64,000 nt of DNA. Origin: Myxococcaceae bacterium JPH2. Lineage in GTDB: Bacteria; Myxococcota; Myxococcia; Myxococcales; Myxococcaceae. Below are positions 29,305 to 37,330 of this stretch, piece by piece. The translations under genes and the position numbers were made by a program. The DNA lies in NCBI GenBank assembly GCA_016458225.1, contig JAEMGR010000010.1, forward strand, positions 309,969 through 373,968, in the 5' to 3' direction. Position 1 is the first letter of the stretch. The number at the start of each line of letters is the position of its first letter. Below the pieces are notes generated by a model. The model made no database searches and was not told the origin of the DNA. It was given only the letters and a program-made list of their open reading frames with translations.

Positions 29305-30799
29305 GAAGCTACCCTCGGGGAGCTTTCGGGTGAGGTGGCGGCGCGCGGATGGCTCGGTCGCCAAAGAGGTTATCCCAGCGGCCACGCGCGCAGAGGCGCG
29401 CCGCAAGGCGCACCAACTTGAAGAGGCCGCATGGATGGAGCGACAGGGCCTGGCGGATGCGCGCCCGGTCGAGCTCACTGTGTCTGAAGCAATCGCGCTT
29501 CGGCTGGCCGCCCTCCCCGTCGAGTTCGCCAGCGCCAAGAATCTCCGCGAAAAGCTCGCATACGTCGAAGCGGCGCTTGGGGCGCGAAAGCTCGGGAGTG
29601 TCGCCGCCGATGACGTGCTCATGATGCTGGCGAAGCTCACGCATCTGGCCCCTCAGACACGTGAGCACATCCGCATGACGGGGCAAGGCCTCTTTACCTT
29701 CATGCGGACGAAGACCAAAAAGTACAAGGGCGACAATCCCTTCAAAGACGCAGGTCCTGTCTCGGTCCCCAAGAGACAGGTGCGTGTCTACCCGCGCGAC
29801 ATGCTACCGCGTCTCTTTGAGACGCTGGCGCCCGAGTACCGGGCGCCAGCGGCAACAGCCCTAATGACTGGAGTCCGCAAGGGCGAAGTGCGCGCAATGC
29901 GCAAGGAGTGGGTCAATCTACGGGAGCGATACATCCTCATCGCCGGAGGAGGTCATCGGCAGACAACCAAGGGGGGCCGTGAGCGCCGAGTGCCCATCCC
30001 AGAACTGTTGGTCCCGTTCATCGAGGCGCAAATGGAGACCCCTGGCCCCTATCTCTTCCCGAAGCCCGGCGACAGCGAGCCACACAGCGCGCACTGGCGC
30101 GTCCATGACATCATGGCGCGAGCGCTAGTCCGCATTGGAATGATCAAGGCTTGGCGCCCATATTGCTTGCGCCGGTCGTGCAAGTGGAAAGACGCACCTG
30201 CATTCGAGGTGGGGCAGGCCACGTGCCCGAACTGCGGGCGCAAGGCGCGATGGAAGGCCCTCCCGGTGGACCTGCGTTTCAAACACCTGCGGAGCACGTG
30301 GGGCACCACGGCATACAGCGTGACCAAGGACCTGCGCTTGGTGGCGGATGTGCTTGGGCACGCGGACATGGAGACCACGCGAGAGCACTACGCCGTCGCA
30401 CTCCCAGAGCATGTTGTTGCGGGCGCGGAAGCCACGGCGGCCATGCTGGCGCCATGGGCTCCTCGTGGAAAGAATCGAGAGGAAATCCAGCCAAAGGTGA
30501 GCACTCGCCCTCATGGCGCCGCAGCCGAAATCGTGAATCCAATTGAAGACTTAGGAAAACTGAGCAAACGAAAGGAGCGCTGTCCAATGGCATACGACGG
30601 TTTCCTAAACCGCAGGCCACAGGTTCGATTCCTGTCGGGGCCGCTTCGCAACAGCCTGATTTTCCTGGCCTTTTTGCTCCAGCGCAGGCTGGCCCTTGAG
30701 CGAGCCAGCCAAGTCTCGGGCGCCACGTGGGCAATTCTCCCACCTGTCGATGCCCTCTCCAGCGGGCGTTCCCGTATCGACCGTAGGACTCGACCGTAG
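29291..30799 (+). CDS. int: Tyrosine recombinase integrase with host-derived C-terminal tail
   Basis: This 502-residue integrase catalyses insertion and excision at the tRNA site. Catalytic residues are visible: Arg in MTGVRKGEVR, Lys in TKGGRERRVP, His and Arg in KHLRSTWGTT, then LGHADMETTREHY with the second His and the Tyr. Between them there is a zinc-ribbon-like insert (CLRRSC ... CPNCG). After the catalytic Tyr the frame runs through the tRNA-Arg 3' half (residues RRPQVRFLSGP) and continues about 50 codons into flanking DNA. In the free phage the C-terminus would be different. This copies the arrangement known for myxophage Mx8, where attP lies inside int. Confidence 0.88.
   Translation: MPSGEKLPSGSFRVRWRRADGSVAKEVIPAATRAEARRKAHQLEEAAWMERQGLADARPVELTVSEAIALRLAALPVEFASAKNLREKLAYVEAALGARKLGSVAADDVLMMLAKLTHLAPQTREHIRMTGQGLFTFMRTKTKKYKGDNPFKDAGPVSVPKRQVRVYPRDMLPRLFETLAPEYRAPAATALMTGVRKGEVRAMRKEWVNLRERYILIAGGGHRQTTKGGRERRVPIPELLVPFIEAQMETPGPYLFPKPGDSEPHSAHWRVHDIMARALVRIGMIKAWRPYCLRRSCKWKDAPAFEVGQATCPNCGRKARWKALPVDLRFKHLRSTWGTTAYSVTKDLRLVADVLGHADMETTREHYAVALPEHVVAGAEATAAMLAPWAPRGKNREEIQPKVSTRPHGAAAEIVNPIEDLGKLSKRKERCPMAYDGFLNRRPQVRFLSGPLRNSLIFLAFLLQRRLALERASQVSGATWAILPPVDALSSGRSRIDRRTRP
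30596..30643 (+). other. Attachment site: 3' half of tRNA-Arg(CCT) inside int
   Basis: An anticodon arm CGGTT-TTCCTAA-AACCG-like segment (anticodon CCT), variable bases, a T arm ACAGG-TTCGATT-CCTGT and the acceptor strand CGGGGCC are read in order. No matching 5' acceptor (GGCCCCG) or D arm lies upstream, so the copy is incomplete. This is the expected relic of integration into a tRNA gene; the intact tRNA should be at the other prophage end. Confidence 0.75.
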
Positions 30800-31115
30800 G
30801 CGGCCCTGCCGACTCCGAATTTGGATCGTTGGACTGGGAGTGCGCCCCACACACCCTTGAGGTCACTGTCGGACACTCCGCACATTTCGGGGTTACGGCG
30901 CCGAACGCAGTTCCGGCCCGCGGAGATGGAGGGGCCTGCGGTTTAGGAAACCGCAGCCCATGGGTTTGCTGCTGGCTGACCTCTCCAAGCTTCCTGTTCT
31001 GCGGTGCGTGAGGGAGTTATTCAGATGTATCTGCAATCGCGAGCCAGTTCAGCCCTCTGCCCCGCTGGGCGAGGAGCCACCATGAACTCTCGCGACGACG
31101 CCTCGTGAGGAATGC
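30800..31115. other. Intergenic host DNA right of the prophage
   Basis: No supported gene in 316 bases. The interval contains an inverted second copy of the tRNA anticodon-arm sequence (30933-30953), described separately. Confidence 0.4.
30933..30953 (-). repeat. Inverted 21-bp copy of the attachment core
   Basis: The complement of this segment is identical to 30598-30618 over 21 bases (anticodon arm through variable region). Extended by three bases it is itself a palindrome, CTGCGGTTT-AGG-AAACCGCAG. No T arm or acceptor follows it. Confidence 0.6.
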
Positions 31116-31460
31116 ATGAGTGATGTGTCTCCAGTCGCAGAGCCCTACGCAGCGGCCTGGCGTGAGTATGCCCGTCGCTCGGCGGCGCTCTGGTTCGTTC
31201 TCATTGGAGGACTCTTCTCGCTCCTCCACTTTGCTCGCAACCAGATGCACGCCTTGGGGCGCCTTCCGGACTGGGTCAGCTATCTCTCCTTCCCTTGGCT
31301 GCTCGCGATCATCGTGACTGCGCTGCGCTGCGAGTACTGGCTGTGTCCTCGCTGTCAGGAGCCGTTTCACCGGCGCGGACTCTGGCGCAACGGATTTACA
31401 CGACGGTGCATGAACTGCGGCTTGAAGAAGTGGGCGAAGTCTCCCGAAGCCACCAAGTGA
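31116..31460 (+). CDS. Membrane protein with C-terminal zinc ribbon
   Basis: This 114-residue protein has two membrane segments (ALWFVLIGGLFSLLHFA near residue 25; WVSYLSFPWLLAIIVTAL near 53). A cytoplasmic zinc ribbon follows, with CPRC near residue 77 and CMNC near residue 98. The combination is found in small uncharacterised bacterial membrane proteins; the ribbon may contact protein or nucleic acid at the membrane. It is the first chromosomal gene right of the prophage. Function unknown. Confidence 0.65.
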   Translation: MSDVSPVAEPYAAAWREYARRSAALWFVLIGGLFSLLHFARNQMHALGRLPDWVSYLSFPWLLAIIVTALRCEYWLCPRCQEPFHRRGLWRNGFTRRCMNCGLKKWAKSPEATK

Positions 31461-31575
31461 CAACAGACACTCACCCTTCAGACGACGGGCCTTCGATGGA
31501 CTCACCGGCCTGATGAACAATCATCAGGCCGGTTGTCATTGCGTACCTGCGGCCTCTTCGCTCCTGACAGCGTCG

Positions 31576-31947
31576 TCAGTTGCCCCGGTAGGTCGTGTCG
31601 AGGATGCCGATGCCCGCGCCCTCGACATACAAGGTGACTCGCGTGCCCTGCGTCGCGGCCTGGGTGGATCGGTCGAACAACCCCAGCCGCTCGGCCTCGC
31701 TGTACTGGTAGCCACCGGCCGAGGCGCCCGAGCCCAGGTAGTAGTAGTTGCCGACGAAGCTCCCGGTGCAGTTTGCCCCGGTGTACACCTGCACGAACGC
31801 GTAGCCCTGACCGTAGGTGGTGTTGGGCTGCCGGGTGTACGTCGCCGAGCAGACGTAGCCATTCACGGTGATGGGGGCCGCCACGGCAGTGCTGGCAAAC
31901 CCGACCGACATCATCAACGCCGAAACAACGATGGACGCTCGCTTCAT
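31576..31947 (-). CDS. Small secreted protein
   Basis: This 123-residue protein has a clear signal peptide (MKRASIVVSALMMSVGFAST then AVAA) and a mature part of about 100 residues rich in Tyr, Gly and Thr (YVCSATYTRQ, GNYYYLGSGAS) with two cysteines that may form a disulfide. Strand-like throughout. It should be exported by Sec. No enzyme motif is seen; a small extracellular or periplasmic protein of unknown role. Confidence 0.65.
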   Translation of the reverse strand: MKRASIVVSALMMSVGFASTAVAAPITVNGYVCSATYTRQPNTTYGQGYAFVQVYTGANCTGSFVGNYYYLGSGASAGGYQYSEAERLGLFDRSTQAATQGTRVTLYVEGAGIGILDTTYRGN

Positions 31948-32097
31948 GGGGATGTCCTTTGATGCTATGGGTTGAGGTTGAGGCTTCCACGCCCGCGACG
32001 GACATGGGGTCTGGAATGCGTCTCCGCAGTTCCGCGCGAGTAACGTACGAAACGGCTTTTCTTCCTCACCTCCCCTTTCGACAGCGAGCCAATCCAG

Positions 32098-32979
32098 ATG
32101 TCATCCAACCGTTCGACGAAGCTTGCAGTCATTGGAAGTGGACTCATGGGAACCGCCCTGGCGCGAGCGTTCGCGGCGGCCGGGCATGACGTCGCCGTCT
32201 GGAACAGGACTCACTCGAAGGCCAAGGCCGTGGGCGGTAGCACCCAAGCGTTCGAGGACCTGCGCGAAGCCGTCTCGGGCCGAGAACTCGTCGTCGTCTC
32301 GCTGTCCAACTACGCCGCCAGTGCCGAGTTGTTCGGGACGCCCTCCGTCGCTGCGGCACTCACCGGGACGACGCTCGTCCAGCTCACCAGCGGGTCTCCC
32401 GCCGACGCACGGAGCGGCCAGGAGTGGGCGAAGGCCCACGGCGTGAACTATCTGGATGCGGCGATCCTCGCCTATCCGAGCTTCGTCGCCACGGAGTACG
32501 CCACCGTGTTCTACGCCGGCTCGCGCCCTGTCTTTGAGCGCCATCGGGAGACGCTTCAGGCGATTGCGTCGAACTCGGTCTATGTCGACGAGGCGATTGG
32601 CTCCGCCGCGACACTCGACTGCGCCATCCTGGAGGCCTACTACGGTGGCACCCTGGCAGTCCTCCACGCCGCGGCCATGTGCAAGGCCGAGGGGCTCGAC
32701 CCGAAGCTGTTCTTCGCCCAGAAGAACTCATTCCTCGGGCTGATCTCCGTGACGGCAGACGCCGCCCAAGGAATGGTCGAGCGCAATGACTTCTCCGGCG
32801 ACCAGTGCAGCCTCAACACGCATGTCGCGGCGATCGAGCACATCGTCCGACTGAGCCGCGATGCCCGCATCAGCGCGCGCTTCCCCCTGGAGTTGCTCGA
32901 GAACTACCGGCGCGCGCTCGGCGCGGGGCTGGGGCCCCAGGAGCTGCCCGCGGTGTTCCGCACCCTGGAAAAGGATTGA
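32098..32979 (+). CDS. NAD(P)-dependent imine-reductase-like oxidoreductase
   Basis: This 293-residue enzyme of the 6-phosphogluconate dehydrogenase / imine reductase superfamily has the Rossmann motif AVIGSGLMGTALARAFAAAG at residues 9-28, then VWNRTHSKA, whose Arg suggests NADPH use. A central NAD-domain part (VVVSLSNYAASAELF) precedes a helical dimer domain starting near residue 165. The conserved Lys of true beta-hydroxyacid dehydrogenases is not obvious, which favours imine reductase-like chemistry. The next gene follows after 42 bases. Substrate unknown. Confidence 0.75.
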   Translation: MSSNRSTKLAVIGSGLMGTALARAFAAAGHDVAVWNRTHSKAKAVGGSTQAFEDLREAVSGRELVVVSLSNYAASAELFGTPSVAAALTGTTLVQLTSGSPADARSGQEWAKAHGVNYLDAAILAYPSFVATEYATVFYAGSRPVFERHRETLQAIASNSVYVDEAIGSAATLDCAILEAYYGGTLAVLHAAAMCKAEGLDPKLFFAQKNSFLGLISVTADAAQGMVERNDFSGDQCSLNTHVAAIEHIVRLSRDARISARFPLELLENYRRALGAGLGPQELPAVFRTLEKD

Positions 32980-33021
32980 GCGCGCTTGCCGCAAGGGGCG
33001 CGCCCGTGCGGGAGTGTCCCG

Positions 33022-33573
33022 ATGGGAGACCACATCACGAATGACCTGGCCCCCGGCGCGCCTTACGTCCACGCGAGCAACGGGACACTGGCCACGTTCT
33101 TCGATGTCCTGACGCTCGCGGCGACTGCGCGAGCGCGGACGAAGTGGGAGCTGCAGTTGGCGCTCTGGCTGGCGGAGAGCGACCAGACCATCCTGGGACT
33201 GGGCATGGTGGGGTTCGACGTCTCCGCGCTCGGGTGGACGCTGGAAGCCTTCGACGCCCAGAAGCGATTTCTCCTGGAGGTCATCGACGCGGCCATGGCG
33301 CGCGAGGGCTGGGAGCGACTCCCTTTCCAACTGGATGACGCCACCGGGGTCCTCACGCTGCTCCGCCAGGTCCGCGAGATGGTCGAGCAGTTCCCCCGCG
33401 AGGCCATCCCAACGCCCCAGGTCAAGACGTGGCGCTGGCATGAAGGCCTCCCGGAATATGGGCGCTGCGAGCTGCATCACGTCTACCTGCACGCCGCCGG
33501 GTGCATCCTCTGCAATGAGGCCCCACTGGATGCGTCGATGCCCCACCGCACCCAGCCCCCCAAGCTCGCATGA
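33022..33573 (+). CDS. Hypothetical protein with C-terminal His/Cys cluster
   Basis: This 183-residue protein is mostly helical, with many Trp and Leu residues (TKWELQLALWLAESDQTILG). The last 50 residues carry CELHHVYLHAAGCILC, a His/Cys cluster that could bind a metal. The start at 33022 (MGDHITN) is preferred over one 12 codons earlier because that lies in a poor segment after the previous stop. Probably co-transcribed with the oxidoreductase gene. No family recognised. Confidence 0.55.
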   Translation: MGDHITNDLAPGAPYVHASNGTLATFFDVLTLAATARARTKWELQLALWLAESDQTILGLGMVGFDVSALGWTLEAFDAQKRFLLEVIDAAMAREGWERLPFQLDDATGVLTLLRQVREMVEQFPREAIPTPQVKTWRWHEGLPEYGRCELHHVYLHAAGCILCNEAPLDASMPHRTQPPKLA

Positions 33574-33858
33574 AAAGTACCACGCCGCGCACATCGACCT
33601 CTCCACGCGCGTCGCCCACGTCGAGTACGAGCTGCCCCCGCTCGGAGCCGAGGCCGCGCGCGCTCGACGTCGTCTCGGAGTTCTCGCGGGGCCCCGAGGC
33701 ACCAGACCTTCGCGTCCCGGTGCGCTCGGCGTTACTCGCCACCTTGGGTCGTTCGTGACAGCGGCCCCGCCGCGTTCATCGCGACTTCAAGATTGCACTC
33801 GGGCGGGCCCGCCCCGTGGGCTTGACGGCGTTTCCCTGCTCGACAACATTCCCCGCCA
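33574..33858. other. Intergenic
   Basis: 285 bases; frames are open on both strands by composition but none has a convincing start or pattern. Nothing further seen. Confidence 0.3.
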
Positions 33859-35448
33859 ATGCTCGACCGCCCGATGTACCTGAAGCCAGACGTTGCCATC
33901 GAGCCGCTCTACAACCAGTGGTACGTCTGGTGGTTCCTGCTGTCTCCCGCCACCGCGCCGCTCTTTGTCACGCGATTGCATTTGAAGTTGATGCAGTCCT
34001 TCGTGGCAAATCCAGACGTGCACGTCGCCGCGCTGCAGAACCCGGCGCTGATGGGCGGCCCCTTCATCAACCACCCGGTGGCCCGCGTCCCCCAGGTGAA
34101 GGCCTTGCTGGAGCGCACCACGCGCGAGCAGGCGCACATGCTGGCCTACGCCGCGGCCCTGACGGAGCTGGAGCACCTGTTGGCCAGCGCGAAGGGCGAC
34201 TCGCTGGAGCCGCTCTACGCCAAGGTCCCGGAGCTGCTGCGCGGCTACGTCGAACTCACGTATGACCTGAGCCACCGCGCCAACGCCCGCGTCATGGAGC
34301 CGCTGCTGTACCGCAGCCCCTACTACCGCGAGGCCTCCCAGAGCATCGCGCTCATGCGCGTCAGCGGAGATGCCCGCAAGTACATCTTCAGCACGCCGCG
34401 ACTGGAAGGCGACACGCCCCTGTGGCTCCAGGTGCCGTTCCGCCACGAGGGCATCGACGCCCTCTTCCGCATGCGCACCACGCCGGGCTCACCGGGCCAG
34501 GTGGCGGAGATGCTCGGCGTGTCGAACGACGCCGCGCCCGCCTTCGCCGACCTCTTCACCGAGACGCCCCCGCGCAAGCCCGAGCCCTACACGGGCCCCG
34601 GCGTGCGCGTGCGCTACTTCGGCCACGCCTGCGTGCTGCTGGAGACGCGCGAGGTGAGCGTGCTCACCGACCCCGTCATCAGCTACGAGTTCCCCACCGA
34701 GCTGTCGCGCTTCACGCACGCGGACCTGCCCGAGAAGATCGACTACGTCCTCATCACCCACGGCCACGCCGACCACCTGATGATGGAGACGCTGCTCCAG
34801 CTCCGCCATCGCATCGGAACCATCGTCGTGCCGCGCAACAACGGGGGCAGTCTGGCGGACCCATCGCTGCGGCTGATGCTCGAGCACACGGGCTTCCGCA
34901 ACGTCGTGGAGATCGACGACCTACAGGAGATCCGCATCCCGGGTGGCTCGCTGACGGGCATCCCCTTCATGGGCGAGCACAGCGACCTCACCATCCAGGC
35001 CAAGACGGCCCACCTCGTGCGCCTGGGGGGCCGCGCCATGCTGATGGCGGCGGACTCCAACGCCATCGAGCCCCGGCTGTACGAGCACCTCAAGCCCCTG
35101 GTGGGCCCGCTCGACATCCTCTTCCTGGGCATGGAGTGCGAGGGCGGCCCGATGAGCTGGATGTACGGTCCCCTGCTCTCCCAGCCGCTGCCGCGCAAGA
35201 TGGACCAGTCACGCCGCCTCAACGGCTCCAACGCCGCCCGCGCCACGGAGATCCTCAACCACCTCCAGCCGCGCGAGTCGTACGTCTACGCCATGGGCCA
35301 GGAGCCGTGGCTCCGGCACGTCATGGTGCTCCAGTACGACGAGACCGCGCCCCAGATGATCGAGTCGAACCGCTTCCTCGAAGTCTGCCGCTCGCGGGGC
35401 ATCCCGGCGGAGCGCCCCTTCCTGAAGCTGGAGCGCATCCTCGAGTAA
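33859..35448 (+). CDS. CmlA-like diiron beta-hydroxylase (MBL fold)
   Basis: This 529-residue protein has a 240-residue N-terminal domain and a C-terminal metallo-beta-lactamase fold. The metal motif ITHGHADHLMMETLLQLRHR (HxHxDH) is near residue 297, followed by GEHSDL near 373, MAADSN near 395 and QEPWLRHV near 480. Length and two-domain layout match CmlA of chloramphenicol biosynthesis, a diiron oxygenase that beta-hydroxylates an amino acid held on a nonribosomal peptide synthetase carrier domain. No synthetase is in the window, but a phosphopantetheinyl transferase and a type II thioesterase lie within 6 kb. A simple MBL hydrolase is the alternative. Confidence 0.72.
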   Translation: MLDRPMYLKPDVAIEPLYNQWYVWWFLLSPATAPLFVTRLHLKLMQSFVANPDVHVAALQNPALMGGPFINHPVARVPQVKALLERTTREQAHMLAYAAALTELEHLLASAKGDSLEPLYAKVPELLRGYVELTYDLSHRANARVMEPLLYRSPYYREASQSIALMRVSGDARKYIFSTPRLEGDTPLWLQVPFRHEGIDALFRMRTTPGSPGQVAEMLGVSNDAAPAFADLFTETPPRKPEPYTGPGVRVRYFGHACVLLETREVSVLTDPVISYEFPTELSRFTHADLPEKIDYVLITHGHADHLMMETLLQLRHRIGTIVVPRNNGGSLADPSLRLMLEHTGFRNVVEIDDLQEIRIPGGSLTGIPFMGEHSDLTIQAKTAHLVRLGGRAMLMAADSNAIEPRLYEHLKPLVGPLDILFLGMECEGGPMSWMYGPLLSQPLPRKMDQSRRLNGSNAARATEILNHLQPRESYVYAMGQEPWLRHVMVLQYDETAPQMIESNRFLEVCRSRGIPAERPFLKLERILE

Positions 35449-35501
35449 CAGCGCGCGCAGGCTGCCTCCCACGCGGGAGGCAGCCGCGCCCACGCACGGA
35501 C

Positions 35502-36062
35502 TCAGGCCGCGCTGGCCGTCGGGCCGAGCAGCCCGCGAGCCCGCAGCAGGTCCAGGATGCGCCCCAGACTCGCCTCGACACTCTCCGAGTCCGAGTGCAC
35601 CACCAGCTCCGGAGACTCCGGGGCCTCGTACGGATCCGACACGCCGGTGAAGTGCTGAATCTCTCCGGCGAGCGCCTTCTTGTAGAGGCCCTTCACGTCC
35701 CGGGCGATCAGCGCGTCCAGGCTGGCCTGGACGTAGATCTCGATGAACGGGATGCCCGCCTCGGTGGCGAGGTGCCGGACCTCTTCACGCGAGGCCCGGT
35801 ACGGCGAGATGGCCGCGGTGAGGACCCCCACCCCGTGCTTGGCGAGCAGCCGCGCGACGTAGCCGATGCGGCGCACGTTCTCCTCGCGGTCCTCGCGGCT
35901 GAAGGTGAGCCCCTTGGACAGCCAGGTGCGCACCTCGTCCCCGTCGAGCCGCTCGATGCTGCGCTCCGCCTCCAGGCGCTGCCGGAGCAGGCCGGACAGC
36001 GTGCTCTTGCCCGCGCCCGACATGCCCGTCAGCCACACGATGAATCCCACCCGCTGCTCCAT
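35502..36062 (-). CDS. cysC: Adenylylsulfate (APS) kinase
   Basis: This 186-residue kinase phosphorylates adenylylsulfate to PAPS, the sulfate donor. The P-loop GMSGAGKST is at residues 13-21, then DGDEVRTWLSKGLTFSREDR and ENVRRIGYVARLL, all typical of CysC. DPYEAPESPELV near the end is the conserved nucleotide-contact segment. It is the last gene of cysD-cysN-cysC, 8 bases after cysN. Length is normal for a free-standing enzyme. Confidence 0.95.
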   Translation of the reverse strand: MEQRVGFIVWLTGMSGAGKSTLSGLLRQRLEAERSIERLDGDEVRTWLSKGLTFSREDREENVRRIGYVARLLAKHGVGVLTAAISPYRASREEVRHLATEAGIPFIEIYVQASLDALIARDVKGLYKKALAGEIQHFTGVSDPYEAPESPELVVHSDSESVEASLGRILDLLRARGLLGPTASAA

Positions 36063-36070
36063 CCATCACC

Positions 36071-37330
36071 TCAAACGGCGGCGCCGTTGATCATGCCCGC
36101 GCCCACGGTGGCGTTCGTCCCCTCGTCAACGAGGATGAAGCTGCCCGTGTTGCGATTGCGTCGGTACTCGTCGAAGAACAGCGGCACCGTCGTGCGCAGC
36201 GTCACGCGGCCAATCTCGTTGAGCTTGAGCCCAGGGCTCTGCTCGTCGCGGTGAAGCGTGTTCACGTCCAGCCGGTAGTGAAGCTGCTTGATCATCGCGC
36301 GCGCCGAGCGCGTGGTGTGCTTGATGGCCAGCCGCGAACCCGGCTGAAGCTGCGTCGCATCCGACAGCCAGCACACCATCGCGTCGATGTCCTGGCCCAC
36401 CAGCGGCGGATTGCCCGGCCGGCAGATCATGTCACCGCGGCTGATGTCCAACTCCTCCGCCAGCGACACGTTCACCGACATGGGCGGGAAGGCCTCTTCC
36501 AGGTTCTTCCCCGCCAGCTCCAGCGACTTGATGCGCGTGGTGAAGCCCGAGGGCAGCACCATCACCTCGTCACCCGGCCGGAGCACGCCCCCCAGCACCG
36601 CGCCCGTGTACGCGCGGTAGTCGTGGAACTTCTTCGCGGATGCGGGGCGGATGACGCCCTGGACCGGGAAGCGCACGTGGATGAGGTTGCGGTCGGACGC
36701 GATGTGCACGTTCTCCAGGTGGTGCAGCAGCGTCGGGCCCTCGTACCAGGGCATCTTCTCCGAGCGCGTCACCACGTTGTCTCCGCCCAGCGCGGAGATG
36801 GGGATGAACGTGAGGTCTTGCACGTCCAGCTTCATGGAGAACTGGCGGAACTCCTCGCGGATGGACTCGAACACCCCGACGTCGAAGTCCACCAGGTCCA
36901 TCTTGTTGATGCAGAGCACCAGGTGCGGCACGCGCAAGAGCGACGCGATGAACGCGTGGCGGCGCGTCTGCTCCAGCACGCCCTTGCGCGCATCCACGAG
37001 GATGAGCGCCAGGTCCGCCGTGGACGCGCCCGTCACCATGTTGCGCGTGTACTGCAGGTGTCCCGGGGTGTCCGCGATGATGAACTTGCGCTTCGCCGTG
37101 TTGAAGTAGCGGTACGCCACGTCGATGGTGATGCCCTGCTCACGCTCGGCCTTGAGCCCGTCGAGCAGCAGCGCCAGGTTGACGTATTCGTCCCCGCGGG
37201 ACTTGCTCGTGCGCTCCACCGCCGCGAGCTGGTCCTCCAGGATGGACTTCGTATCGTAGAGCAGCCGGCCAATCAGGGTGCTCTTGCCATCATCGACGGA
37301 ACCCGCCGTCGCGAATCTCAGCAGTTCCAT
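36071..37330 (-). CDS. cysN: Sulfate adenylyltransferase subunit 1 (GTPase)
   Basis: This 419-residue EF-Tu-like GTPase drives ATP sulfurylase. G1 is AGSVDDGKST near residue 10, G2 region ITIDVAYRYF, G3 DTPGHLQYTRNM near 90, G4 NKMD near 145 and SALGGDNV near 185, followed by two beta-barrel domains. With CysD it makes adenylylsulfate from sulfate and ATP. It begins immediately after the cysD stop (TAGATG). It lacks a fused APS kinase domain, supplied by the separate cysC. Confidence 0.95.
   Translation of the reverse strand: MELLRFATAGSVDDGKSTLIGRLLYDTKSILEDQLAAVERTSKSRGDEYVNLALLLDGLKAEREQGITIDVAYRYFNTAKRKFIIADTPGHLQYTRNMVTGASTADLALILVDARKGVLEQTRRHAFIASLLRVPHLVLCINKMDLVDFDVGVFESIREEFRQFSMKLDVQDLTFIPISALGGDNVVTRSEKMPWYEGPTLLHHLENVHIASDRNLIHVRFPVQGVIRPASAKKFHDYRAYTGAVLGGVLRPGDEVMVLPSGFTTRIKSLELAGKNLEEAFPPMSVNVSLAEELDISRGDMICRPGNPPLVGQDIDAMVCWLSDATQLQPGSRLAIKHTTRSARAMIKQLHYRLDVNTLHRDEQSPGLKLNEIGRVTLRTTVPLFFDEYRRNRNTGSFILVDEGTNATVGAGMINGAAV

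Larger units (their letters stand above)
1..30643. mobile_element. Siphovirus-like prophage, right-hand part, integrated at tRNA-Arg(CCT)
   Basis: The interval holds a complete head and tail gene series (terminase, HK97-type portal, protease and capsid, connectors, major tail protein, G/GT chaperones, tape measure). Xis and int lie at the right end, and the 3' half of a tRNA-Arg is embedded in int. No contractile sheath gene is visible, so a long non-contractile tail is inferred. A recurrent start-codon hairpin occurs on genes of both strands from 2.2 kb to 26.9 kb and ties the region into one element. The left end and left attachment site are outside the window. The right boundary is placed at the end of the tRNA-like segment. 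Confidence 0.9.

Noticed and set aside
30579-30643. A complete tRNA-Arg gene
   Set aside because: The anticodon arm, T arm and 3' acceptor are present, but no 5' acceptor or D arm complements them; it is an attachment-site remnant.
29291-30799. Zinc-ribbon insert in the integrase as a novel feature
   Set aside because: Cys-rich inserts at this place appear in other myxobacterial integrases as far as I recall, so it is noted only in the gene entry.
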